Part shown: piece after piece, positions 38,231-51,100 of the stretch
Layout of the letters: every line of letters begins with the position of its first letter
Position numbering within the stretch: the stretch's first letter is position 1
Assembly (NCBI GenBank): GCA_029706075.1
Contig: JAINUG010000130.1
Span: 1,096,383 to 1,160,382 of the forward strand
Length of the DNA stretch: 64,000 nucleotides
Direction of reading: 5' to 3'
Source of the DNA: Aldrovandia affinis
Lineage: Eukaryota > Chordata > Actinopteri > Notacanthiformes > Halosauridae
Notes under the pieces: generated by a model
Databases searched by the model: none
Told to the model about the DNA's origin: nothing
Seen by the model: only the letters and a program-made list of their open reading frames with translations
Program-made: the position numbers and the translations under genes

Positions 38231-40432
38231 CAAACATGAAATAAAATTATAATAAATACTTCTAGAATGTTATACAACAATGTAAAGGTGAATACAAGCC
38301 AATGACACAAAAAAGGGAAAATGGAAAAGCTTTTAAATGGAATAGCTTCTTTTTAAAAAGGCCAAATGAGTCTGCTGTTCTAGTGTTCTGTGGGAGAGTT
38401 TAAACACATTCAAATGGCAACAGTCCTAATGTGCAAATAATTAAAAAACACAGTTGGAAAACGAAGAAAAAAAAGAGGTGTTATTACAGGAAAAGTAAAA
38501 AAGGAAGCTAAATGTAATGCAGTAAAGAAGAATGCATATGGCAGAGGAACTGCAATCTTCACCCTGCATTTTATTGTTTTGTAGCATCCAATTTCATCTG
38601 ACATCTGGGTCCTGGAATTTAAATTTCAATTCTGGTTGCAACGTGACTTGCGTTTAATGTATTGTCCATTTCATTTATCATTTGTACCTGAATTATGACA
38701 TGACCTTTATTTTTCTTAAAATTAGAACACAAGATAGGAGAGGAAAGGAATGTAAATTTGTCTGTTTTCATATTCTACGTTATGCAGTAGTATTACAGTC
38801 AAGTGAACGACATTAAGTCAATTCTCCTTAAGATCAAAACCTGTGATATACAGTTGTGTTGTGTTTATGAATGGATGTATTAGAAAATATCCCAAAACCT
38901 TTTATTTAATGAAAGAGGATAAAAAGAGAAGGCTTTTGGCATCTTCCTGCTGCATAACACAAAGGTAAGTTTCACCAGCTGGCTAGGATACTGAATTAAA
39001 TGTTAACCCCAGCATGCATTTTAGGGTTATTATGAAATTCTTATAAACAGATAATATTATTGATTATTCTTTCTGAAAATCAATGTTTACACTTGCTTTC
39101 CTCTATCCATATGCTGTTTTTATCAATCCAAGTTGATTATAGTTTTGTTGTTTTAATGTTCAGAATTACATTCTTTTTTCACTTGCTGTAGGGTAAAATG
39201 TGGAAATGAAGGTGGAAAAAGTCTGATTTAATATGTTTTAATTCCAGTCTGTAAGGCAGCAAAAGGTGACATTTTTGTAGACTTTAAAGGGCCGTTGTAT
39301 TTATTTGTGTTTGCTTCTTATAAATGACATGGAGTAAAACTGACTGGCCAAATCAGATTAGAGACGTACTCATTCATACAATGATGCAGCTACACATTCC
39401 TTTGTGTGACAAAGCATGTGCCCAGCAGAGACACAATGGCAGTATTGTGTAACATGCATGAATATTGTATGAGGGGTTATACAGCTTTATATGTCCCCTG
39501 CTTTCACAACTGCAGATGAGCTTGTGCATGTAAAATTAACGACATAATGAACATAGTTTGGTAGTGAGCCATGGCGTGAATGTAAAAACATGCCAGGCCT
39601 TCCACTGCTTTACACTGTATATCGTTTTTGTACTGGCAAGTTATGCACTAATAGACAAGCGGAAATCTAATACATTACTGGCTCTTGCTGTAATCACAAT
39701 CTTGCAAATGTTTTTTTTTATAGCACACTTGAATGATTCAAAATGCTCTGTTCCAGTGAATGGATAAAATGTATCATTTTCAAAGGTCTTGGCCAAGCGT
39801 ATTTGTAACCAACTGTATGGCCTGTAGGAGAACTTTATAGTTTTCCCCCCAATTTTTGTCTTGTAAAACTATTCATTGTATTAAAGAGAAAGGTAAACAA
39901 GGTAAAGAGGCAAGTAGCGATGAAAGGGGAAAGCAGGATCTACTGAGTAACATTTGTGTACCATTCAAAAATAAGCAATGGACATCTGTTTACACTCAAG
40001 TTTACTGCAGTGGAAATAAGGACACAGCCACAGCATAGTTGTTTCGATGAACGTTCAGACCGCACACAGATGCCAAGTTGGCATGCGTCCCAGTGCAAGA
40101 TCCCCTTTCTATTGGAGAGGAGCAGACCAGGAAGGAGACCAGCCTCTTATTTGAGGACGGCTTTTCTCCACAGTCCAGACTTAAAAACTTTCCAAAGATG
40201 CGAGGGAAAAAAGGGGTTTTGTCCAGTGTGCAGCCGAAATTGTATTGTTTTTCCTGGGGCTCGTACAGCTGCGAGACTTGATTTTAAAACACATTTGTAA
40301 ATGTGACACATGGATGCAAGATTGTACTGCATACCGATTCTGCTCAGTACATTTTTTGTAAGTGTATTTAAAAGGCTTTGGAGGACAGGGTATTTTGGTT
40401 TTGCGCTGGCTACTGCGGTTAGTCTGAATTGC
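38231..40432. other. Gene-free DNA
   Basis: No supported gene or repeat. Confidence 0.4.
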
Positions 40433-40975
40433 TACAGTCGTGGCCAAAAATATTGGCACCCTTGCATGTTTAAAAAAAAAAAAAAAGGAAATTGACAAAA
40501 GTATTTTGTCTCCACAAGTCTTTATTTCACTGTTAATAGTATAGAAACTTTGTTTTTGATTCAGAACTTAACATATGCTCTTAGATCATAAAATAAACAA
40601 AAATGGCATTGACAAAATTTGACACCCTAGATTTAATATTTGATAGCACAGCCTTTGTAGAAAATAACTGCAATCAAGCGCTTTCTATAGCCATTAATGA
40701 GATTGCTACACCTCTCTACTGGCAGTTTGGCCCACTCTTCTTTTGCAAACTGCTTCAGTTCTCTCAGATTTGAAGGGTGTCTTCTCCCAACTGCTGTTTT
40801 CAGATCTCTCCACAGGTGTTCAATGGGATTTAGATCTGGACTCAATGCTGGCCACTTCAGAACAGTCCAGCGTTTTGTTTTGAACTATTCCTGGGTGCTT
40901 TCTGAAGCGTTTTGGGTCATTGTCCTGCTGGAAGACCCATGACCTTGTATTTAATTCACCAAACCATTATGAATC
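40433..40975 (-). mobile_element. Truncated Tc1-like transposon with transposase C-terminus
   Basis: The left terminal repeat starts TACAGTCGTGGCCAAAAATA. On the minus strand 40845-40633 encodes the Tc1 transposase C-terminus ([15 protein letters not shown] ... GCAIKY and stop), with the catalytic Glu. A preceding piece with the second catalytic Asp (QQDNDPKRF) lies in another frame at about 40940, so there is a frameshift. The N-terminal half and right terminal repeat are missing. Confidence 0.88.
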
Positions 40976-41123
40976 ATGGAGAGCAACAACCGTTTTTTTC
41001 CAATGGTAAAAAAGTAGCCAACAGGCATTTACCATGATCAACTTAAAAAAACAAAAACAGCAACAGCTGTCAACATTAGCAAAGTAAATAAAATATACCA
41101 AAATATGTATATATACATATATA

Positions 41124-41525
41124 TATTGGATATAATAAGTATTCATCCATTAAGAATCTGTGGAAGGATTTGAAAATTGCTGTTCATCCACGGTCCCCAT
41201 ACAACCTGATGGAGCTTGATCAATTTTGTAAAGAAGACTTGGCGAAAATGTCAGTGTCCAGATGTGCAACGCTGGTATGGCTTACCCAAATAGACTATAA
41301 TTGTAGCTGCAATTGTGCTTCTACCAAGTATTGTAAGTCAAGGGGGGCGATACTTACGGAATCAATCAATCAACCAGTCTGTTTTTTTATTTGACATATA
41401 GAGTATTTTATGTTCATCAGTGGCAAGAAATCCCAATGAAATACATTTTTATTCCATGAGGTAAGAAAATAAAATGTGAAAAATGCCAAATACTGAATGA
41501 ATACTTATTATACCCACTGTATTAT
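41124..41525 (+). mobile_element. Internally deleted Tc1-like element
   Basis: The left end TTGGATATAATAAGTATTCA matches the inverse of the right end (TGAATACTTATTATACCCAC). Between them 41155-41365 (+ strand) keeps a decayed transposase C-terminus: NLWKDLKIAV, ELDQFCKEDLAK and RCATLV. The family differs from the neighbouring element at 40433 and lies in the opposite orientation. Confidence 0.8.
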
Positions 41526-43635
41526 ATATATATATAGATATAAAGATTTTAGCCAAGACAAAATTGTACTTCTGGCAATTGTCTGCCCTCATTGCACAAA
41601 ACTATGTACAGTGTCAGTTAGTGTTCTTTAGTCAGGCAACGCAGAAAAAGCTATAGGCTATTTTGGTTGTGCCTGTCATTGAAGCAGTCTCCGACACAGG
41701 ACATTAACTTTATAGGTGTCTTCTGGTGGCAGAGCCAGCACTTCCGCCTACTAGCTGGCCAGTAGATTCTCACAGGTCACAAACACGATCCTGGCCAACG
41801 AACCGGGTCTCATTTGGGGCTTTTGGCATTGTATAACAAAATAATAAATCCAAATAATCCAAGAGAAACTTATAAAGAGTTTTACAAAAACTTGTTGCAT
41901 GGATTTTCAGTACTATACACATTCAAGTTTATCCATGATAGTAAATGCAAACCAAAGGAAACCTTATATTGTTGTAAAGGATATCCCATTAAGTATCCTA
42001 GAACCCTAGATATATATGGAGGGAAGTAGTACCGAGTATGCCACTGGATCATGCCACATGATCATATTACTGGTGCCGCTAGTTGGACATTCAGGGGGGG
42101 CCGTTTGGCTAATACTTATCAGAGAATGATGGGAGTGGGTTTAATTTGTTGCCAAGATTTACCCTCACAAGGATACAAAACTTCCGTTTGTGAGACATGC
42201 TCAAATATCTCGTAAACCCAGGAGAATGACATCTTTGCTGTTACAAAGTGCATAGTAAACATTGGAACTGTCTTGGTTTGATTTGCTCTTGTGACAAAAC
42301 AGGGTCACTATTTTTGTTTGTTAGACCTTACAGTGATCAGGATGCCCACATTATCAATGATCTGTCATATTTTGGGACTTCTAGACTTCACCGAAGGTAA
42401 GGAGCACCTATTCTCCTAGATGTCTCTGCCTTGTTTGCGACATCCCAGTTGACTTGAATTGGCCTCGACTGCTGAAAAGACAAGATTCCACCTGATCTAT
42501 GCAAATAATACATGTTCATTTTTTCGGTACATTAAGCTATGATATTTAAAGAAGGTGGTATATGATGCAAATGGCCTGCCAGCGGGCTGGTGACAGTTAA
42601 AGGGTTAATGTGTTATTGTTTATTTTATTGTTTAAAGTTTTTTTTTTTGCCACAATAATCCCACAAAAACATAACACACTATGGGTATATTTTCCATTGA
42701 ATGGGCAGACAAAACATAAATTCACATACCCCTAAAGAAAAGTTATGGTTACATTAAATAAAATAATATAACTAAAAATAAATAAGTATCAAAATAAATA
42801 TTTGAGTAAATCATTGGTAGACTCTTGCTGTTACAGTTTGGCCTCACATTTATTTTGTATTTATGTATTTATTTATTAATTTTATTCATTAGATTTTTTC
42901 ATTCATTCGAAATGAATACAATTCTGCGTGAATCCTAGCTAAATTCGTAAATGGAACTGCCACTTGACCGAATAACTATGCTAGTTGAAGAATATACCTT
43001 ATAATCCATTAAAGTTTTCTATTTTAAATGGTCTTGTCTTACTTTTCTGAATTGATACAGATATCTCAGATGGACCTGTTTTATAGCAGCGATATGGAAC
43101 TCAACACCCCCAGACATGCCGATATTCCTGACACAACATAAGCCCTCACCCTACACCACTTTATTGACAGTGATAAATACTCAAAAGAACAGAAGAAAAG
43201 AGACAGAAGAAAGAAAGAGGATTATGTAAACGGAAAGGTTAAGAGTCATCATCGATTTAAAGGTATGTGGTTCATCCTCCTCGAATCAATACCATTACTG
43301 ATTCGCCACTGGTCTAGGTCATGGTTACTCACATCATGGTCCTCGTGGGCTGAGCACTGCTGTTTCTCCACACTCCCTTTATCCTTCTCCAGCCTGATGA
43401 CTAAGGGCTCTAGTTTGGGGAGGGAGGTAGCGAAAAAGCAACCTCAAATATTTCTCACCTCCGCCTAGTTTGGTAGCATTGTACGGGACAGTCCTGCATT
43501 TTAATAAAATACTAACATAACGAATATGGACCCCGTCAACAATCATCACCCACTGTCAATAAACATCGTTTCACATTTCTCTTGCTTCCTTATTTTGATT
43601 ATCACTGTATCTTAAAGGGGGAAAAGCTGATGATC
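41526..43635. other. Gene-free AT-rich DNA
   Basis: Nothing recognised. Confidence 0.4.
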
Positions 43636-43800
43636 TGAACCAAACCCTCAGCACACCCACAGGTGATTTATTCCTCTTAAACCAACCTTTTTTACAACGT
43701 GACAAGTCATGAAATTGCAGGAATAGCCTTACAGCGCCTCCATCCAGGATTAGGGCTACTGCGTTAGCATTGCACTTTGACAAGGAAACAAGAGCCCTAA
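43636..43800. mobile_element. Fragment related to the 19-kb MITE
   Basis: The order ACCAAACCCTCAGCACACCC, a gap, ACCAACCTTTTTTACAACG and then GCGTTAGCATTGC with GAGCCCTAAAT resembles the right part of the element at 19093-20092, with strong divergence. The left end is absent. Confidence 0.5.
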
Positions 43801-45214
43801 ATCAGTTTTCCCTCTGGACTAGGCCTTAGACACAATAATGTTCCAGTGCATTAAAAGGGACACTGTGCCATTGGAGACTCCATTGTTGTGCCGTAGAATG
43901 CACCCCTGCCCTGAATTGCATCCCATGAGAGGGAGTGTGCATACATAATCACTCTCTTTAAAACTTGTAGCCATTCGCTTCAACTAAATTATAATGTTCA
44001 GTTAAGGGTAGCGCAATTTTTAAGGGGCTACAAACTTCGGTTTTGTTGTCAATGCAAAATGCATAGCCGATGCATATTGTTACTAGGGATACAAGACTAT
44101 GATGAAAATCTAATGAAATTACATTACATAGGGATTTAAGAATTCCAATATCTTGTGTGTCCTCCAACCAATGTGGCATCAATATTGTCATATGCAAGCC
44201 ATTATTTTGCACAAAGTGATGTTACATGTTAAGGGGGGGGACAGGACATTGTGTATCAGTCACTGACCAATGAATGAACACAAACAAGGGTCTTAATCTG
44301 TATGGTATTGCATCATAATTCCATGCCCATGCATTGTGTATAGTAAACCTGTGTATGAATGACATAAAATACTGTTTTAATGTCTAAGCCATTATTAAAG
44401 CATATTTTCTCTGGCATTTTGTAACCATGGTCTGAGGTGTATAAGCATTTCAATAAATTCCACAATTGTATCTACATTTCCATCGTAACAGACCATTCTA
44501 CCAAATACGGTACGATCCAAATACTATACTGGGATGAGTTTTTCCATTTTTGAGTGATGAATTGTTATGAAATTATGAGAATGAAATTAAAATAAATATA
44601 TTTATTTGTGAATATATATATTTTTGGGAGTATATGTGAGATAAGGAGAGAGAGATAATAATAAAATATGTTTCATTATTTGTTCATTATGATACATGAA
44701 TGCATTATTATTTATTTAAACTACTGCTCAATGTAACTGATTAAAAGTTTCAAAAGTATGCAAGAAAATCACAAATATCCAGAGGATTCTAAATTTGAAA
44801 TAGTGAGTATTGTACACAAAGTAGGTTAATACCATGCCATGTATAGCATGTAAGCAGCTCTGTCATCTATTTTTACCCATAAAGTGGGGGTTCACGTCAA
44901 TACAGAACCATGACCGCTGCTCTAGATTTCATATTTAGCTTCAGCAGATGAAAATTAAAACCAGGACCCATATCCTAAGAAACCTAAGACAAGTCTATAT
45001 ATAGTTAAGGAGGTTAGCGTAGTCTCAAATCTCGGATGAAAAATAGCTGTTTCTCACATTGTCTTATATTTCAATCAGGGAAATGCCTTTAGGGTTCCCT
45101 GTTCTGTTATAATCTGAGGCCAGAGGAAAGCGACTGACAGTGATCGTCTGATTTGCACTGTGCTGCACAATGCCTGGTTTCTGTTGGGCCCACTGCTGCG
45201 TGGCTGCGGCTGAT
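43801..45214. other. Gene-free AT-rich DNA
   Basis: Nothing recognised. Confidence 0.4.
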
Positions 45215-46719
45215 GGGTCATTCTACAGAAAAGGTGGAATCTGGGTGATACAAATCTGCTGAAATGCATTCCTTCTTACATACCTAAAACCTCTTTAATA
45301 GCAATAACTAACTTCTTAACTTGATGAATCCACAATAAGTAGAGCTTAAAGTATTTTTATTATTTTTATACATTTCATTAAAGAATTAGTGTGCCGTTTC
45401 TTTGTCATTGGTGTTACCTATAATGTAAACAACATTCAATGTTTATAAAAATATTTTTTCTCAACACAACCTGAATATTTAGTTAAAGGCAGAGTAGTGG
45501 AATAATAAGACCATGAAAAATATTTGATTATTTCCATTTTTTAAATAAAATTGCACGTTTAAACAACATTTTACGATTATATTAGATTTTTACCATAGTT
45601 TTTTTCTGTCAAACCAACAACAATTGAAGAATAGTCAAACAAAAAGTGTTTGATACTAACTCTAAAATATCAAATAATGATTACATCACCAATCAACAAA
45701 CAAAATATTGCTAGAAAGTAAAAAAAATTGCATTTATAATATCACATCACTGAAAAAACATGTAACACCAGTGACGCAATATAACACCAATGACTTCACA
45801 ACAAGACAATATTCTCCATCTAATTTCAATTTATGTTTTAAACAATTTATCAAATACAAATGCCATGTAACTCATGTCTTTTTGCAGCTTTTGTATACAA
45901 AAGCTGCAAATTTATATAGGAACGTCACTGGTGTTACTGGTGTTACCAGGCAGAAAAGTAACACCAGTGACGGTAACACCAGTGACAATTTGGAGAAAAC
46001 ACTACAATTTTAACAAAATGGCTGCCATGTGTCAGACCACATGTCTTCAGTCAATATCAAAATAATTTAACTCTTCAATGTAATACATTTTTATGTTCAA
46101 ATTTTCACCCCCGGGGCTATGAAATGAGTAACACCAATGACAGACTTAAAAGCTTCGCGTAAAATTCTATGATAAAATTACATTTTAAACAAACAAAGTA
46201 AGACATCTGACTTACCTTATGCCTTTGTCCACTGCACTTTCTCAAATGATCTCTTGACCCAGGAAGAACTTCAAAGAGTCAGTGCATTATTTCAAGATAA
46301 AAGTGTTTTGTGTAGCAGTAACACCAATGACGTAATTTTGGGTGACTGATATTTATTTGATATTATTATTAATAATTAGCATTTTTTTAACCATTTCAAT
46401 GTTGTATTTAATGTATGTAATGTTAATGTAAATGTGAATGAGATTTAATTCATGAAAAAAACTATTTTTAAATGAAAACTATAGGCTCCACTTCCATGTA
46501 TGATCAAAGTGACAAGACAATTCCTTGAACATGGCATTTTAAATCAATTGCAATTTTTTATTTATTTATTTTTATTTATTTATTTATTTGTATAAATTGC
46601 AAAGACAGTCTTTATTTATTCAACATATATATTGAATGTGATTATTAGGTCAATTTAAAGTATTTTGGTGTCTGCAAAAGTAAGTGACAGCACTTTCCAC
46701 CTTTTTTGTAGAATGACCC
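45215..46719. mobile_element. 1.5-kb nonautonomous element with inverted ends and repeated internal motif
   Basis: The ends are 23-bp inverted repeats with two mismatches: GGGTCATTCTACAGAAAAGG at 45215 and its inverse ending GTAGAATGACCC at 46719. TGAT flanks both sides (45211-45214 and 46720-46723), consistent with a 4-bp target duplication. Eight copies of TAACACCA(G/A)TGAC lie inside, on both strands. The interior is AT-rich and has no transposase. The superfamily is not recognised. Confidence 0.8.
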
Positions 46720-46723
46720 TGAT

Positions 46724-47839
46724 AACAATTGGGTCATGTGTCAAATGAATCCTCTACTCTATCATTGCGAGTGCAGTTCATCTGAATGTCTGATATGAAT
46801 GACTTTAACGTTATCTTACACCAGCAGTGTATGCCGCAAACATCTGCGAACAGTAGCCACTCCCCTTGTGTTTTTAAATAATCGGCAGCTGCAAGACTGC
46901 AGGGCATATTGAACACGTATTATATAGTTTATGTCTATTGTGACACAACAAATCAAGATGGTCAAAATTATGGGTGGATAAAATAATTTCCTGTGGATAT
47001 GCATATTATCTTTAATCTAATTAATCTGAATTTACATAAGCAAAAGATAGAACGCACGTGCTATTTACCTCCACATGTTGTTCACTGGTAGTTTTCCACT
47101 CAGTGTTTGTGCTGAGTTTAAACTATCTGCGAAGCAGGTCCTTGGGTGTGGCGAAAAACGTAGGCGCTATCTCTGTGGAGGAATTGCTATTGAGAATGAA
47201 AATGAAACTGTTTTGTTATAAATGACCTTGGTTTCCACCAGTTGATTTTCAGAATTGAGAATTATTATTACAGTATTGTGCATTTATTCATTTTGTTCTG
47301 ATGAAGATTTCCCTATATAATATGCAACCAAATGTCCTTGGTTCCTGGCAGTTTAGTTTCAGAATTATTATTTATTTATTTATTCTGGGGTAGATTACCC
47401 TAGACATGCCCCAAATTACTCAAAAAATAAAAAAGCAACATATAGCCTACCCCAACTCTATAAGTGTGAATACTTAAATAATTAAATGACATGTAGCTAT
47501 GTGTAAAAACTTGAACACTTGCAAGCCGTGCATGTGTGAAGCATCGTTTTCAAATAGTTTCAATTACTATATTACCTTGTAAACTAACTTTGAGATCAAA
47601 TATTTTGTTAGTAGTCCCCAAATTATGACATGTTTTCTAATGTATAGGCTACGTACACGTAAAGCAGCCTACCTTCTACAAGTGTGAAAACGAAATCAAC
47701 ATTCTTCTTTTTTTTCTCTTTTTTTCAAATGTATAGCAGCTGCAAAGAATTCCACTAAAGTTAAGTGTGGAATGATTTTCGTCGTCATCAGTCGAAAGGA
47801 AATCATAAGTGGGTAACTGTTCTGATGCGCGCTCTGTCA
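46724..47839. other. Gene-free DNA upstream of slc25a48
   Basis: AT-rich, no repeat or exon recognised; it may hold distal promoter elements. Confidence 0.4.
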
Positions 47840-48085
47840 CTCAGAATGAAGAGGTTACCATTGGCTCATGCGTGCACAACCCCTACTTTGCTTCCCCCGC
47901 AGAAACGCCTCACTGTACTCGCATTTAAAGCATTTTGACACGTTGTAGTTGTTTATTTTGACTGCAATCCACCTGGGTCGATGTAGAAGGCGCATAGCTG
48001 TGAGACATCATACTCCCCTGCGACGCCTATGGATACCAATAAATACTCAAACTGTTGAACAGGGTTTTTGGATCTGCGACTAGAA
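47840..48085 (+). promoter_or_regulatory. Probable slc25a48 promoter and 5' UTR
   Basis: About 250 bp upstream of the start codon, modestly richer in CpG than the surrounding DNA. An inverted CCAAT box (ATTGG) lies at 47860-47864. There is no convincing TATA box; an AATAAATA run at about 48037 is too close to the ATG to be persuasive. The transcription start cannot be placed from sequence alone. Confidence 0.3.
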
Positions 48086-48131
48086 ATGAATTGCTTCCAT
48101 ATAGACGATTTTATTGCAGGATGCATAGGTG
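48086..48131 (+). CDS. slc25a48: slc25a48 coding exon 1
   Basis: Encodes residues 1-15 and the first base of codon 16, starting MNCFHIDDFIAGCIGG. The donor is G|GTGAGT. An in-frame TGA at 48056-48058 closes the upstream frame, so this ATG is the natural start. Intron 1 is 1337 bp. Confidence 0.9.
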
Positions 48132-51100
48132 GTGAGTGTTTCCCTACAATAAGTCATATTAACGTGTGATTTATTATCGAATAGTAATTTAAATTGCATT
48201 CCATAATGATGCGTAGCTTATTAGGGATTGTTGTTTAGAGTGACTATATAACTCTTTATTAACTGTTATTATTTGACAGCTGAGGTTCAACTTCAGCCCA
48301 GATAAGATCTAGACTTTGGGACTCAACCTACCTTATTATTTTTTACAAAGTACTTTCTTTCGAAGCAATAGTGAATACATCATTTCTGACATTCATCTTC
48401 AGAACCTTAGAAATAAATAAGAGAGGCTAATCCGAGATTGTACAGTTTTTAAAAACTTCACAGAAGACTGCTATTTCTATACCGTGCCACACATCCACTG
48501 TTTAAACGCAATAAACGCTGTTTATTTGCTATTTAAAGAAGTGGTTTAAGTGCCGTCTTTTTGCAGGCACTTTTGAAAAATTGAGTGAGCACAGATATTG
48601 TAAACTTAACAGCAACAGCGGGGACAGCCATTAGGGGCGTTGTTGGTCAGTTGTTTACAGTAGTTTTATTTTGATAGCCAAATTGAATGTCTACCCGCCT
48701 TACTTAAAATACATTCCATTGCTATATCTGTTTATAACTGTGTCCTATTGATTGTGGTTCAATTCGATATTCCCCCTCTTCTGTAACGTTGCTTACATGT
48801 GGAAACTCTTGTAGTTTTCTTTTAATTTAGCGTCTGTGGTTGATGGATAAGAAACGGTTGAGTTGTTTGTAGCAATTGTTTAGCTCGAAAACAAGCTCAA
48901 GACTGATAGACCGGTTATGATGCCTTCGAATAAATGATTTAGAATAATATTTAAAAAACAGCATAAATTGAATAAAATATAGAACTAACGTTTAATTGTA
49001 ACTAGCTTTTAATTAACTACTTCATTAACAACGATTATTTTGTAAGTAATATGCATATGAATGTGTTAATGCATATATTCAATTACATAAAAATAGTTCC
49101 ATCATTAGCAATATGCTGACATATCTCAAATATTACCCCGTAGATTATATCAAGTGCAATATAGGTGAAAAGTGAAACCTTCAAAACGCAAATATTTAAG
49201 TTCTGTTCTAATGAAAGGTTTATATTGACAAAGGAGGGATAGACACATAATTACTACACTGCTAAAGAGGAACAGGATATTGCCACTTGTACAGTGCTGT
49301 ACATATGTACTTCAAGCATGTGAGGAAAAAATGCAGTAGTAGTCATAAACTGTATGGCATTATATTACTTGTGTGGAAACAAAAACGTTCTCATTCAAAT
49401 GCGCTTGGGTTCTTCTTCATATACTCATTTCTGTTTCTTGATTTTCTCTTTCAATTCTCCTGCCACAGGAGCCTCCAGCGTTGTTGTGGGACACCCACTC
49501 GACACAGTCAAGGTACGTTAGGACACACGCAGTTATGGAGCAACATCAGGAAAGAGTGTGGTTTTGTGTTTACCTAGCTTTAGTTTGTGTTGACTTTTGA
49601 TTTTGGGAAGATCACTTCCAAGCACTGGGAATGGATGAGAACCTGCACTGATACGCACGTGGAGTCGACACAATGGTCTGTGTCCTAAATCTGTCTTGAT
49701 ATCAGCTCAAGTCTCCAGTTGTACCTACTATATGGCATGTCATGGGTCCAAATATAGCTATGGGCACCACTGGCCTGTATGCACTTCAGGTAAAGCACTG
49801 TTCTCTTACCATTTTGTCCCACAGACTCGTTTACAGGCTGGGAAAGGATACAAAGGCACCCTTCATTGTGTCCTCACAATCTACCAGAAAGAAAGCGTAA
49901 GTGATTGTCTGGACTGTTCTGATTCCCTTATCCATATGTGCTCCCTGTGATCTGATTTAAAAAAGAGTTTTTAAAAATACATTTGGAAGCTCTGTATGAG
50001 CTTACAATAAGTCATGTATACCTTCTGCAAGGGACCCGCCATTTGTGGAACGGCAAAGGGAGAATTGTTTTTATATTGTTATTGCATACACATACAATTT
50101 TAGTTTTTCTGGTGGCAGTTAAGTACTGTAGACGGCTAAAGATATAAAAACTTTCCAGTTACAGAAATGTGTCTAGCAAACTATCATGTGTGATCCCTGT
50201 AATATATTGCTGTCTATTAGGCTGCTACAGTATCTAACATAACTAACAACTAGTTGAAATAAATCAAAGATAAATACAGTTAATTAAATATGCTTTGTTT
50301 AAATTAAAATAAAGTTAATTGAATGAGTGATCAGGAGGGAACAGACCTTAGTTGGAAAGCCAGTGTATTCCAAGTTATTTGTGCATCTCTTAACAGTGCA
50401 CACATCTAGCCAGTTATCTCTCTTTCCCAGAGCAAGGCCCATTTAGTTGCCATCTATGATGTCACAACCATGCCCCTTTTTCATTGGAGGCTTCTGGAGC
50501 GACATCTTCTTTTTTTTTATTACTCATCTCAGTAACAGAGAACTGTGGAAAATAACAGCTTCCCGGGCCCCAATTCACTCTCAGCACAAGGAAAATAGAA
50601 AAGACTGGACCTAATTCTGTCACGTCCTGGGGTTTGGAAAAGCTGCATTGCCAGCTGGCCAGCTCCCCTGCATGCCAGTAACCCCTGTTTTCCTCACTTC
50701 TCTCTTCTGCTCTTGCCAGGTTTCAGGCTTTTTCAAAGGCCTCTCCTTCCCTTTGGCCAGCATTACTCTCTATAACTCGTTGGTGTTTGGCTTCTTCAGC
50801 AACACGCAGAGGGTCATTAGCAAGTTTCGCTATGGCGACGGCCGACACCCCCCCAGCATGCTGGACCTCACGATTGCCAGCATGATGACAGGCTTCATTT
50901 CGGTGGGTGTGGGAGCCCCGGTGGATCTGGTGAAAATACGACTACAGATGCAGACCCAGCCCCTTCTTGCAGGTAGATTTGAGGTTTCATTAGAGTGGAC
51001 AGTCTCTTGAGGAAAATGCTCAATGCTGCATTTAGAACATTGGACCATTGCACCTAGTAATTCAGCCAGCCGCAGGGAGCAGAGGAGATCAGGTTAGCTA

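Noticed and set aside
1..48085. Exons of neurog1 or cxcl14, expected by human synteny
   Set aside because: No bHLH or chemokine reading was found on either strand.
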